Part shown: in pieces, positions 42,914 through 51,229 of the stretch
How positions within the stretch are numbered: position 1 is the first letter of the stretch
How the letters are laid out: each line of letters starts with the position of its first letter
NCBI RefSeq assembly: GCF_000367365.1
Contig: NZ_BARF01000091.1
Span: forward strand, 60,740-124,739
Source: Streptomyces prunicolor NBRC 13075
GTDB taxonomy: Bacteria > Actinomycetota > Actinomycetes > Streptomycetales > Streptomycetaceae
Direction of reading: 5' to 3'
Length of the DNA stretch: 64,000 nt
The notes under the pieces: model-generated
Database searches by the model: none
What the model was told of the DNA's origin: nothing
The model's input: the letters and a program-made list of their open reading frames with translations, nothing else
Made by a program: the position numbers and the translations under genes

Positions 42914-44056
42914 CTACAACAACCCCCGCAACTTCTCCGCGAGGAGGTCCCAGCGCCAGCGCTCCTCGACCCACTGCCGCCCCCGCTCGCCCATGTTCCG
43001 GCGGAGCTCCGGGTCGGCGAGCAGGGCGACGATCCGGTCGGCGGCCTCCTCCGGGGAACCGCCCCGCACGACCCACCCGGTCTCACCGTCGAGCACGGCG
43101 TCGGGCGCCCCGCCGGAGTCACCGGCGACCACGGGCAGCCCGGTCGCGGACGCCTCCAGGTAGACGATCCCGAGCCCCTCGACGTCGAGCCCGCCCCGCC
43201 GGGTCCGGCACGGCATCGCGAAGACGTCACCGGCGCCGTAGTGCGCGGGCAGTTCGGCCCAGGGCACGGCGCCCGTGAAGCGCACGGAGTCGGTGACCCC
43301 GGTCTCCCGCGCGAGCCGCCGCAACTCCTTCTCGTACGGCCCGCCGCCCACGATCAGCAGCACGGCGTCGGGCTGCCGGGCCAGGATGCGCGGCATGGCG
43401 AGGATCAGCGTGTCCTGCCCCTTGCGCGGTACGAGCCGCGAGACGCACACGACGACGGGCCGGTCGGCGAGCCCGAGCCGCTCCCGCACCTCGGCACCAC
43501 CCGAACCCGGATGGAAGACCTTCTCGTCGACGCCGGGCGGCAGTTGGACCATCCGCGCCGCCGCCTCCGGACTCAGCGCACCGGCGATCCTCGACCGCGT
43601 GTACTCCCCGAGGTAGGTGATCGTGTCCGTCGACTCCCCGATCCTGCGCAGGAGTTGACGCGAGGCGGGCAGCTGGGCCCACCCGGCCTCGTGCCCGTGC
43701 GTGGTCGCCACCAGCCGCTCGGCACCGGCCTTCCGCAACGCCGGCGCCATCAGCCCGAGCGGCGCCGCCGCCCCGAACCACACCGCCGTACACCCGTGTT
43801 CCCGCAGCAGCCCCACGGCCCTGCGGGTCGCGGCGGGCGTCGGCAGCAGCATGGTCGTGGCGTCCCGTACAACGGTGAAGGGCTGCTCGGCGTCGAAGGC
43901 GGCCGTCGCCTCCGCGCCCTCCCGGCCGCGCTTCCAGGCGGAGGCGTAGACGACGAGCCGCTCGGGCTCCAGGCGCAGCGCCATGTTGTGCAGAAAAGCC
44001 TGGATGCCACCGGGCCGGGGCGGAAAGTCATTGGTCACGATCAGGGTCTTGCGCAC
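42914..44056 (-). CDS. PimB'-like GT4 mannosyltransferase
   Basis: 380 residues. GT-B fold: TLIVTNDFPPRPGGIQAFLHN at the start (donor/acceptor loop), HGHEAGWAQLP, then VVVCVSRLVPRKGQDTLI, VLLIVGGGPYEKEL, FAMPCRTRRGGLDVEGLGIVYLEA with the E-x7-E donor motif, and AGDSGGAPDAV. The strong likeness to mycobacterial PimB' (Rv2188c) and the place next to FadD15-like and GT-C genes suggest transfer of a second mannose from GDP-mannose to phosphatidylinositol monomannoside. Acts on the cytoplasmic membrane face. Confidence 0.88.
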   Translation of the reverse strand: MRKTLIVTNDFPPRPGGIQAFLHNMALRLEPERLVVYASAWKRGREGAEATAAFDAEQPFTVVRDATTMLLPTPAATRRAVGLLREHGCTAVWFGAAAPLGLMAPALRKAGAERLVATTHGHEAGWAQLPASRQLLRRIGESTDTITYLGEYTRSRIAGALSPEAAARMVQLPPGVDEKVFHPGSGGAEVRERLGLADRPVVVCVSRLVPRKGQDTLILAMPRILARQPDAVLLIVGGGPYEKELRRLARETGVTDSVRFTGAVPWAELPAHYGAGDVFAMPCRTRRGGLDVEGLGIVYLEASATGLPVVAGDSGGAPDAVLDGETGWVVRGGSPEEAADRIVALLADPELRRNMGERGRQWVEERWRWDLLAEKLRGLL

Positions 44057-44187
44057 GCGGCAGACCCTACCGGCCCTACCGGACGAGCCCGCACAGCCCG
44101 GTTCGGCCGCGCTTCATGGCCATCGCACAGCAGATCGGGAGAACATGTGCCCCACATCGGCAGGCACGGCATGGAACAGGGGCTCAG

Positions 44188-45423
44188 GTGGAGATCGCGG
44201 GCGCGGGACGGCGGCTGGCGCCGCTGCTGGGAACCTGGGGCCTGACCAGAGTCGTACTCCTGCTGTTCGTCTTCAAGGTGCTGGTGTTCCCCAGCTTCGA
44301 CGTCACCACCGACGTGTCGGTGATCTACCAGGGCTGGTACGAGACGCTCCGCCACGGCAGCTTCCCGCTGGACGACGTCACCTGGCAGTACCCGCCCGCC
44401 GCCGCCCTCCCGATCCTCTCCCCCGCCCTGCTGGGCTTCCTGGACTACGCGTCGGCGTTCTTCGTCCTGGCCTTCCTGGCCGACCTGACCGTCCTGGCCC
44501 TGCTCCTCTACACGGGCCTGCGCCCGGGCCGCACCCTGCGCGGCGCCTGGGTCTGGGTGGCGGGCGTCCCGCTCCTCGGCCCGACCGTGTACGCGCGCTA
44601 CGACGTGATGGTGACCGCGGTCGCCGTGGCCGCGCTGCTCGCGGGCGCCCGGCATCCGCGTGTGATGGGCGCGCTGGTCGGCTTCGGAGCACTCCTCAAG
44701 GTCTGGCCGGCGCTGCTCCTCCTCGGCGCCGTCAAGCGCCGCGCGTGGGGAGCGGCGGCGGTGACGGTCGCGGCGATCGCTGCCCTGTTCGCGGTGTCGA
44801 TGCCGGGCGCGTTCGCCTTCCTGACCTTCCAGCGCAACCGGGGCACGGAGGTGGAGTCGCTCGGCTCGCTCGTCTTCCACGTGGCCCGGCACTTCGGCTG
44901 GCAGGGCCAAGTCCTCCTGAACTACGGCTCGGTGGAGTTCGTCGGCCCCTACGTCAACTGGGTCAGCACGGCCGCCCTGGGCCTCACCGCGCTGGCCTTC
45001 GGCTGGATCGTGCTCTGGCGCCTGATGGCGGCCCGCTTCCTCCCCCACACCCTCGCGGACGCGGCCTTCGTGGCGGTCCTGATGTTCACGGTGACCAGCC
45101 GGGTGATCAGCCCCCAGTACGTCGTCTGGCTGATCGGCCTCGCGTCCGTCTGCTCCTGCTTCCGCGCCAGCCGCATGCGCCTCCCGGTCGCCCTGGTCCT
45201 GGCGGCGGCCTTCGTCACGGTCCTGGAATTCCCGATCTGGTTCGCCCACGTGGTCGCCGGCGACACCCTGGGCATCACCCTGCTGCTCCTTCGCAACGGC
45301 CTCCTGGTGGCCGCGGCGATCACCGGCGCACGGGAGTTGTGGCAAGCGTCGGTGACGTGGGCGGACGTACCGCCGCTGCCGAGTCAGGCGACCCGCTCGA
45401 AGGCCCCTTCGACGTCCTCCTGA
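44188..45423 (+). CDS. GT87 (DUF2029) membrane mannosyltransferase
   Basis: 411 residues from GTG (VEIAGAGRR), with AGGGG upstream; a start 24 codons earlier is possible. About ten membrane helices. After the first helix an acidic motif (FDVTTDVSVIYQGWYETL) and WQYPPAAALPIL match the GT-C polyprenyl-phosphomannose-dependent family, which includes mycobacterial alpha-mannosyltransferases such as MptA and Rv2181. It likely adds mannose to a lipid-linked glycan outside the membrane. The last ~25 codons contain a copy of the antisense of the MATE gene end, so the C-terminal tail (PPLPSQATRSKAPSTSS) may be a recent acquisition. Confidence 0.82.
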   Translation: MEIAGAGRRLAPLLGTWGLTRVVLLLFVFKVLVFPSFDVTTDVSVIYQGWYETLRHGSFPLDDVTWQYPPAAALPILSPALLGFLDYASAFFVLAFLADLTVLALLLYTGLRPGRTLRGAWVWVAGVPLLGPTVYARYDVMVTAVAVAALLAGARHPRVMGALVGFGALLKVWPALLLLGAVKRRAWGAAAVTVAAIAALFAVSMPGAFAFLTFQRNRGTEVESLGSLVFHVARHFGWQGQVLLNYGSVEFVGPYVNWVSTAALGLTALAFGWIVLWRLMAARFLPHTLADAAFVAVLMFTVTSRVISPQYVVWLIGLASVCSCFRASRMRLPVALVLAAAFVTVLEFPIWFAHVVAGDTLGITLLLLRNGLLVAAAITGARELWQASVTWADVPPLPSQATRSKAPSTSS

Positions 45424-45610
45424 ACCGTGCGTACTCGGAGCCCCCGGCCGCGCCCACCGCATCCCGCCCACCCCTCATGAGCAACGGCACCCCCAACAGC
45501 CCATACGCCGAACAGAGTTGGGCCACTGCCGCGAGGCTCGGCCACCCGGGCGGACGTGCCGCCACTCCCCGCTCAGGCGACCCGCTCGAAAGCACCCTCG
45601 ACCTCCTCCT
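45360..45610. repeat. Direct duplication linking GT87 and MATE 3' ends
   Basis: A ~62-base unit occurs at 45360-45421 and again at 45548-45610, offset 189 bases, sharing GGGCGGACGT, TCAGGCGACCCGCTCGAA and TCGACxTCCTCCTGA. In the second copy the minus strand encodes the MATE end EEVEGAFERVA; in the first copy the minus strand still reads EDVEGAFERVA and stop. The 45424-45572 stretch between copies has no gene. Confidence 0.8.
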
Positions 45611-46886
45611 GACGCCGGGCACGCCGGAAGAGCACGGCGACGACCCCGCACTGCACCCCCATCGCGAGCGCCAAGGCCAGGCACACCCCGGGCAGACCTA
45701 GCCCCGACAGGCCGTACGCCAACGGGGGTTGGATCGTCGTGCCGAGCAGTGTCACGCGGAGCAGTGCCGGTGCTCCGCCGCTGCCCTCGAAGACTCCACC
45801 GAGGGCGATGAAGCAGGCCATCAGGAGGAGGTAGGGGCCGACGCAGCGGAGGAACAGGGCGCCCTCGTGGGCGACTTGGGGGCCGGCGCCGAAGGCGGCC
45901 ATGATCCAGGGGGCGGTGCCGGCGAGCAGGACGGCCGCCGTCACGCCCACCGTGCCGGACACCAGCAGCGCCTCCCGGCCGATCTCACGCCGTTCGTCCC
46001 GGCCCGCGCCGCGCAGCTGCGAGGTGTGGATGGCGGCGGCCTGGCGCACGGCGTAGAAGGCCATCGTCGCGACGTACAGGACCTTGTAGGCGATGGCGTA
46101 CGCGGCCACCGCCGGCACCCCGAGCCGCGCCACGATCGCGATCAGCACCAGCGTTCCGGTCTGCCGGACGGTGAAGTCGGCGGACATGGGCAGGCCGGTC
46201 GTGACGGTGCGGCGCAGCGCGGCGGGGAGTGACTCGGCGGGGGCAACCTCCGTACGCAGCAAGGCATTTCGGCGCAGCGCCCGCAGCCCCACCCCCAACG
46301 CGACCACCCGGCACAGCACGGTGGAGACGGCGGCGCCCCGGACGCCGTAGAGGTGGATGAGGAATGGGTCGCAGACGAGGATCAGGCCGTTGGCCAGGAG
46401 GGCCAGGCGCAGGGGGGTGCGGGTGTCGCCCGTGCCCTTGAGGATGCCGTCGACGAGTTGCTGGGCGTAGAAGACGGCGATGCCCGGGAGGGAGATGGTG
46501 AAGTAGGCGACCGCCAGCGGGAGTTCGGGGCCCGCGGCGCCGAGGAGCAGGCGGGCCAGTGGTTCCCGGAGCAGGAAGCCGGACGCGACGACCACCGGGG
46601 TGACCAGCGCGCACAGGGCCCAGCCGCCGCGTACCGCGGAGCGCAGCGCGGCCGGGTCGCGGGCTCCCCTCGCGTGGGCGACCAGCACCGTCGTACCGGA
46701 GGCGAAGACCAGGGCGACACCCAGGAGCACGTTCTCGGTGTTGGTCGCGACGGCCACGGCGGCGACGGCCGGTCCGCCGAGCCGGGAGACCCAGACGGTG
46801 TTGATGATCCCGGCGGCAACGGAGGCGAGGAGCGAGAGGTAGACGGGGTGGGCGAGCGAGACGAGCTGCTTGCGATGGCTGTTCAC
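45573..46886 (-). CDS. MATE-family multidrug exporter
   Basis: 437 residues, twelve predicted helices in two six-helix halves, as expected for MATE. LAHPVYLSLLASVAAGIINTVWVSRLGG at the start and ALVTPVVVASGFLL, RALRRNALLRTEVAP between halves fit DinF/NorM-like proteins. GTG start with GAGGGGGAT upstream. It exports cations or drugs against a proton or sodium gradient. It is divergent from the PadR gene, with a palindromic operator between them, so induction by a substrate that releases PadR is likely. Confidence 0.9.
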   Translation of the reverse strand: MNSHRKQLVSLAHPVYLSLLASVAAGIINTVWVSRLGGPAVAAVAVATNTENVLLGVALVFASGTTVLVAHARGARDPAALRSAVRGGWALCALVTPVVVASGFLLREPLARLLLGAAGPELPLAVAYFTISLPGIAVFYAQQLVDGILKGTGDTRTPLRLALLANGLILVCDPFLIHLYGVRGAAVSTVLCRVVALGVGLRALRRNALLRTEVAPAESLPAALRRTVTTGLPMSADFTVRQTGTLVLIAIVARLGVPAVAAYAIAYKVLYVATMAFYAVRQAAAIHTSQLRGAGRDERREIGREALLVSGTVGVTAAVLLAGTAPWIMAAFGAGPQVAHEGALFLRCVGPYLLLMACFIALGGVFEGSGGAPALLRVTLLGTTIQPPLAYGLSGLGLPGVCLALALAMGVQCGVVAVLFRRARRQEEVEGAFERVA

Positions 46887-46917
46887 GGCGATCGGATCCC
46901 CCTCGACGCGAGCTGAA

Positions 46918-46949
46918 TACCTCTAATCGAGGTAGCTCGATAAGAGGTA
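46918..46949. promoter_or_regulatory. PadR-type operator between MATE and padR genes
   Basis: TACCTCTAATCGA and TCGATAAGAGGTA form 13-bp arms (12 of 13 complementary) around GGTAGC. It is 31 bases before both the MATE and the PadR start codons, in the position to control both divergent promoters. Confidence 0.75.
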
Positions 46950-46980
46950 CCATGGCCTCAACGAGCCCGCAAGGAGAAAC

Positions 46981-47511
46981 ATGCTGGAGCTGTCGATCCT
47001 CGGCTTCCTGGCCGAACAGCCGTTGCACGGCTACGAGTTGAAGGAGCGCATCAAGGCGCTGAGCGGCCATGTCCGCCCGGTCAGCGACGGCGCGCTCTAC
47101 CCCGCGATCACCCGCCTGGTCACCGCCGGCAAGCTCGACCAGCACACGGAGGAGGGCACGAGCGCGGCCCCGCGCCGGGTCCTGTCCCTCACCGGGAAGG
47201 GTCGCGAGGACCTCCTGGAGCGGCTCAGACACCCCAAGCCGGCCGAGATCACGGACCACGTCCGCTTCAACACGGTCCTGGCCTTCCTACGGCACCTGCC
47301 CGACCCCCACGAGCAGTCCGCCGTGCTCCGCCGCCGCCTGGACTTCCTCCAGACCCCGGCGAGTTTCTTCTACCGGGACGGCGAGCCCGTACGGGCGGAG
47401 GAGACCCAAGACCTGTTCCGGCAGGGCATGTTGCGCGTCGCGCGGGCGACGGGCGCGGCCGAGCGGGAGTGGCTGACCGAGGCCATTTCCCTTTTGGCTC
47501 AGGCGAGTTGA
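46981..47511 (+). CDS. PadR-family transcriptional regulator
   Basis: 176 residues from ATG with AAGGAG 4 bases upstream (an in-frame ATG 10 codons earlier is less good). MLELSILGFLAEQPLHGYELKER is the PadR winged-helix start, GALYPAITRLVTAGKL is the recognition region, and a C-terminal Vir_act_alpha_C-like helical part follows. It likely represses the divergent MATE exporter. Its 3' end overlaps the convergent lipoprotein gene by 13 bases. Confidence 0.92.
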   Translation: MLELSILGFLAEQPLHGYELKERIKALSGHVRPVSDGALYPAITRLVTAGKLDQHTEEGTSAAPRRVLSLTGKGREDLLERLRHPKPAEITDHVRFNTVLAFLRHLPDPHEQSAVLRRRLDFLQTPASFFYRDGEPVRAEETQDLFRQGMLRVARATGAAEREWLTEAISLLAQAS

Positions 47512-48689
47512 GCCCGAAGATAGTCCCGCCACTGCTCCGTGAACTCCTCCAAGGTCACCCCGAGAACGCTCTTCATCGCGCCCTCCACCGCCCCCGCCCG
47601 CTTCTGATGCGAGCCAACCGCCCTGTAGAACCTGCCGAGTTGGTCGACTCCCCACCGGTCCTGGATCATCCGGCAGGCCATCCACCCACCCTCGTACGCC
47701 CGCGCGAGCTCGGTCGCCTCGCTGCTGAAGCCGAAGTCCTTGTCGGTGGGGAGCGCGGTCGGGAGGTCGCCGTCCTGAACCGCGCGGGAGAGCTCCGGGG
47801 CGGCCTGGGTCGGGGTGCGGCCGGTGCCCCGGTAGCCGATCCAGTCGGCGTAGCCCTCCGAGAGCCACAGGGGAGTGGCGGGGGTGGTGTGGGCCCGGGT
47901 GGCCACGTGGGTCGTCTCGTGGGTCAGGACCACCTGCTTGCCCACCGAGCCCAACACCGCGTACGCGTCCGGGTTGACGATGATCCGGTCCGCCGGCGCG
48001 CTGCCCGAACCGCCCGCCTCCCCCGTCGTCACCGCGGCGATGCCCCGGTAGGAGGCCGCAGGTGAGCCCAGGAGCCCCGCCATGCCGTCCAGGGAGCCGG
48101 GGACGAGCACGACGACGTGCCGGGTCCAGTCCGTGCCCCAGGCGGCCGACACGGCCGGTACGGCGTGGTCCGCGAGGGCGCGGAAGTCACGCAGGCTGTC
48201 GACGGACCGGCCGACCCCCATCACCAGGCTGTGCGCGCCCTTGACGACGCTCACCTTCCCCTGGTCCCACAGCTGTTGGCCGGACTTCTTCGCGGGCTTG
48301 TCGGAGGCGACGTACCACTGCCCGTCGGCGGTGAGCCGGAGGGTGAGCGCGCGGCCGACCGTGACGGGTGCGGTGTCGTAGCCCTTGACGCGGTAGCTCA
48401 GCTGGGCGTCGGCGGTCGCGGTGGCGCCGGCGCGGTGCAGCGAGGTGAGCCGGTAGGACCAGGACGCCAGCGGTACGGCGCTCAGGTTCTCGTACGCGGT
48501 GCGCGCGCCGGTCCGCGCGTACGCCGCCCCGTCGTGGTGCAGGACGGCCGCGGACTGCCGGTCGAGGACGCTCTGGACCGCCGCCTTCGCGCTGTTCGCC
48601 GCCGGCTGTCCGCCGCACCCCACCAGCGAGCCGAGCAGCAGACACAGCGCGAGCACTCCGGAGCGCGACGCCCGCCTACGACCAGTCAC
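47499..48689 (-). CDS. Lipoprotein with gluzincin-type peptidase motif
   Basis: 396 residues. Lipoprotein signal with LLLGSLVGC (lipid-bearing Cys25). The N-terminal half is an extracytoplasmic domain resembling an NTF2-like fold. The second half contains VVLTHETTHVATRA (HExxH near residue 251) and, 18 residues on, PLWLSEGYADWIGY with the third zinc ligand Glu, the gluzincin pattern of M1/M61-type peptidases. Surface-located peptidase of unknown substrate. It overlaps the convergent padR end by 13 bases. Confidence 0.85.
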   Translation of the reverse strand: MTGRRRASRSGVLALCLLLGSLVGCGGQPAANSAKAAVQSVLDRQSAAVLHHDGAAYARTGARTAYENLSAVPLASWSYRLTSLHRAGATATADAQLSYRVKGYDTAPVTVGRALTLRLTADGQWYVASDKPAKKSGQQLWDQGKVSVVKGAHSLVMGVGRSVDSLRDFRALADHAVPAVSAAWGTDWTRHVVVLVPGSLDGMAGLLGSPAASYRGIAAVTTGEAGGSGSAPADRIIVNPDAYAVLGSVGKQVVLTHETTHVATRAHTTPATPLWLSEGYADWIGYRGTGRTPTQAAPELSRAVQDGDLPTALPTDKDFGFSSEATELARAYEGGWMACRMIQDRWGVDQLGRFYRAVGSHQKRAGAVEGAMKSVLGVTLEEFTEQWRDYLRAQLA

Positions 48690-48719
48690 TTCCCGATCGT
48701 ACGACCCTTTCGCGCCGGT

Positions 48720-49742
48720 TCAGACCCTCGTGACCGACGAGACCGGCATCATGCCGACCGGGTCGTAGCGCACCGGCGCGCCGGGGTAGGGGGCGTGGAT
48801 GACCTGGCCGTTGCCGACGTACATGCCGACATGGCTGGCGTCGGAGCGGTAGGTGACCAGGTCGCCGGGCTGGGCCTGGGAGAGCGGGATCTGGTGGCCG
48901 GCGTAGCGCTGCTCCTGCGAGGTGCGCGGGAGATGGACGCCCGCGTGGGCGTACGACCACTGCATCAGGCCGGAGCAGTCGAAGCCGCCGGGGCCGGTGG
49001 CGCCCCAGACGTACGGCTTGCCGAGGGCGGACTGGGCGGCGGCCACGGCCGCGGCGGCGCGGCCCGAGGAGGGGACGCCGGCGCCGAGGTCGGGGATGTC
49101 CTCGCGGGAGGAGCGGGAGGCCCGGTCGAAGGAGGCGCGGTCGGCGAGCGGCATCCGGTTGAGGAGTTGCCTGGCCTTCGCCAGCTTCCGCTCTACGGTC
49201 TTCTTGTGGGTGGCGACGGCCTTGCGGCTGCGCTCCAGTTCGGCGAGGTGTCCGGAGGCCTCGGTGCGCTCCTGGGCGAGTTCGCGCATGGCCTCCTGGA
49301 GGTCCTTGAGCTGGCCCGCCTGCTGGGTGGTGATGCGGTCGAGGACGGAGGCCTTGTCGAGGTAGTCGGCCGGGTCGTCGGAGAACAGCAGCGCGACGGT
49401 GGGGTCGATGCCCCCGGAGCGGTACTGGGCGCCGGCGAGTGAACCCAGCGCCTCCCGCATGGTGTTGATGCGCTGCTGCTGCCGGGCGATCCGGTCCTGG
49501 GCGTCGCTCACCTGCCGGTGCAGTTCCCCGGTGCTCTCGTCGGCCTTGTCGTAGGCCTGGGTCGCCTGCTCGGCCTCCTGATAGAGCCGGTCCACCTCGG
49601 CCCGGGAGTCGTCGTGCGGCGCGGCCACGGCGGAAGTGGCCGGCAGGGCGCCGAGGGCGGCTGCGGCGGCGGACAGGACACAGACCGCGGCACTGGCGCC
49701 TCGGTCGAACCCGGACGGTGCAAGGCGACGACGGGATCCCAC
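48720..49742 (-). CDS. NlpC/P60 cell-wall hydrolase (paralogue 1)
   Basis: 340 residues from GTG (MGSRRRLAPSG), chosen because the length and signal peptide then match the neighbouring paralogue. Signal peptide to about residue 40, then a coiled-coil of ~190 residues with SGGIDPTVALLFSDDPADYL, a turn also found in the paralogue. C-terminal C40 peptidase: Cys in GGFDCSGLMQWSYAHAGV, His in ASHVGMYVGNGQVIHAP. It cuts peptidoglycan stem peptides (D-Glu-DAP bond in homologues). The coiled-coil resembles RipA/PcsB and may be self-inhibitory or bind FtsEX-like partners. Position as Rv2190c. Confidence 0.9.
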   Translation of the reverse strand: MGSRRRLAPSGFDRGASAAVCVLSAAAAALGALPATSAVAAPHDDSRAEVDRLYQEAEQATQAYDKADESTGELHRQVSDAQDRIARQQQRINTMREALGSLAGAQYRSGGIDPTVALLFSDDPADYLDKASVLDRITTQQAGQLKDLQEAMRELAQERTEASGHLAELERSRKAVATHKKTVERKLAKARQLLNRMPLADRASFDRASRSSREDIPDLGAGVPSSGRAAAAVAAAQSALGKPYVWGATGPGGFDCSGLMQWSYAHAGVHLPRTSQEQRYAGHQIPLSQAQPGDLVTYRSDASHVGMYVGNGQVIHAPYPGAPVRYDPVGMMPVSSVTRV

Positions 49743-49807
49743 GGGAAGCCGCACTTCCTTCCGCTGGCGGACACGGACCGCTCCCCCGGTGCGGGGAAAC
49801 GCGCCAG

Positions 49808-49837
49808 ACAGTAGCTCTGTGAAGGGGTGCGGGCCAA
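49808..49837 (-). promoter_or_regulatory. Probable promoter of NlpC/P60 paralogue 1
   Basis: TTGGCC, 18 bases and TACTGT on the minus strand, with a ~60-base untranslated leader. The -10 is good, the -35 partial. The c-di-AMP riboswitch core was looked for and not found. Confidence 0.4.
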
Positions 49838-49861
49838 AGACCGGCGCGGGCACACAACGTG

Positions 49862-49897
49862 ACGCCCCGCCTATGACGCAGGTCATCGGCGGGGCGT
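49862..49897 (-). terminator. Terminator of NlpC/P60 paralogue 2
   Basis: 10-bp perfect arms (ACGCCCCGCC) with a 16-base loop, 88 bases past the paralogue 2 stop and before the paralogue 1 promoter. It suggests the two genes are separate units. Confidence 0.65.
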
Positions 49898-49984
49898 GCA
49901 GTCAGCCTGGTGTGTCGTAATTCGCCCGTTCGGGCGGTGCGCAAGGGCCGGAGAACGACCGGAGAGGAACCGGACGAGCTCGGA

Positions 49985-51019
49985 TCAGATCCGGACGCCG
50001 AACTCGAACGTCATGTTGCCGATCGCCTCGTAGCGCACCACGGCACCGGTGTGCGGAGCGTGCAGCACCTGGCCGTTGCCCGCGTAGAGGCCGACGTGGT
50101 GGAAGTCGCCGTAGAAGATGACCAGGTCGCCGACCTTGAGGTCGCTCTGGCTGTAGATCCGGGTGCCGGCGTTCGCCTGCGCCTCGGACGTGCGGGGTAT
50201 GGAGACGCCCGCCTGCGCGTAGGCCCACGAGGTGAGGCCGGAGCAGTCGAAGGAGGACGGTCCGGAGGCGCCGTAGACGTACGGCGAGCCGATCACGGAC
50301 TGGGCGGCGGCGAAGGCGGCGGCGGCGCGGCTCGAGGCGGAGCCGGTGCTGCCGAGGTTCACGCGTGAGCTGGAGCGGTTGGCGGCCTGCGCCTGCTGCG
50401 CGTCGAGGGCCGCCTTCTCCTTGGCGGTCAGGGTGTTGAGCAGCTTCTGGGCCGCGGCCAGCTTGCTCTTGACCTCGTCCTTCTTCTTCTTGAGCTCGGT
50501 GCGGGTGGCGGAGAGGTCCTTGAGCTTGCTGCTCGCCTCCGCGCGCTCCTGGGCGAGTTCGCGCTGCTTGCCCTGGATCTTCGTGAGCGCCTCGACCTGC
50601 TGGGCGCTCAACTGGTCCATCGTGGACGCCTTGTCGAGATAGCTGTCCGGGTCCGAGGACAGGAACAGCTGGATCGACGGGTCGATGCCCCCGGTGCGGT
50701 ACTGGGCGCTCGCCATCGTGCCGAGGCCGTCCCGGAGCTTGTTGAGCTCCTCCTGGCCGCGGGCGACGTTGTCCTGGATGGTGGAGATCTCCTTCTGGAG
50801 CTTCTCCTGCTTCTCCTGGGCCCCGTCGAGCTTCTCGGTGGCCTGCTCGGCCTGCTCGTAGAGGGCGTCGACCTTCGACTTGACCTCGTCCTTGCTGGGC
50901 TTCTCGCTCGGCGCGGCGTTGGCGGCCTGAGCGCTGAAGGCAACGGCGGCTGCGGCTGCGGTGGTCAGCACAGTGACGCGCGTGCGGCTCGGCTGCTTCG
51001 GTCGACGATGGGACGCCAC
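49985..51019 (-). CDS. NlpC/P60 cell-wall hydrolase (paralogue 2)
   Basis: 344 residues from GTG with AAGGAG 9 bases upstream. Signal peptide (MASHRRPKQPSRTRVTVLTT then Ala-rich to about residue 36), a long coiled-coil with TGGIDPSIQLFLSSDPDSYL, and a C-terminal NlpC/P60 domain: Cys in SSFDCSGLTSWAYAQAGV, His in FHHVGLYAGNGQVLHAP. It is about 50 percent identical by eye to paralogue 1 across the coiled-coil and catalytic parts. Peptidoglycan endopeptidase of the cell surface. An upstream HrdB-like promoter is visible. Confidence 0.92.
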   Translation of the reverse strand: MASHRRPKQPSRTRVTVLTTAAAAAVAFSAQAANAAPSEKPSKDEVKSKVDALYEQAEQATEKLDGAQEKQEKLQKEISTIQDNVARGQEELNKLRDGLGTMASAQYRTGGIDPSIQLFLSSDPDSYLDKASTMDQLSAQQVEALTKIQGKQRELAQERAEASSKLKDLSATRTELKKKKDEVKSKLAAAQKLLNTLTAKEKAALDAQQAQAANRSSSRVNLGSTGSASSRAAAAFAAAQSVIGSPYVYGASGPSSFDCSGLTSWAYAQAGVSIPRTSEAQANAGTRIYSQSDLKVGDLVIFYGDFHHVGLYAGNGQVLHAPHTGAVVRYEAIGNMTFEFGVRI

Positions 51020-51071
51020 GGAGTCGAGCTCCTTCTATTGAGTGATCACCCGTTCGGAGGTTCGAGGCCTG

Positions 51072-51101
51072 ACCCTAGTGACGTTCCTGTGATCAGTTCA
51101 A
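51072..51101 (-). promoter_or_regulatory. Probable HrdB-type promoter of NlpC/P60 paralogue 2
   Basis: TTGAAC, 18 bases and TAGGGT on the minus strand, giving a ~46-base leader. TGATCA occurs on both sides of the predicted start. The adjoining 51102-51229 is unusually AT-rich for this genome and holds no gene. Confidence 0.55.
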
Positions 51102-51229
51102 ATCCTCACACGAAAAAATGCCGTCACTCAAAGCATTCTTTGCACATAACCAACATGCAGTGATGGTCGATTGACGCTACGTTGCGTGACGGTTCGGTCA
51201 ATTCCGGCATTAAACCTGTACGTTGACCT

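Noticed and set aside
49743..49984. Possible c-di-AMP (ydaO) riboswitch before the NlpC/P60 gene, as known for some Streptomyces wall hydrolases
   Set aside because: The conserved core of that class is not visible here or before the second paralogue.
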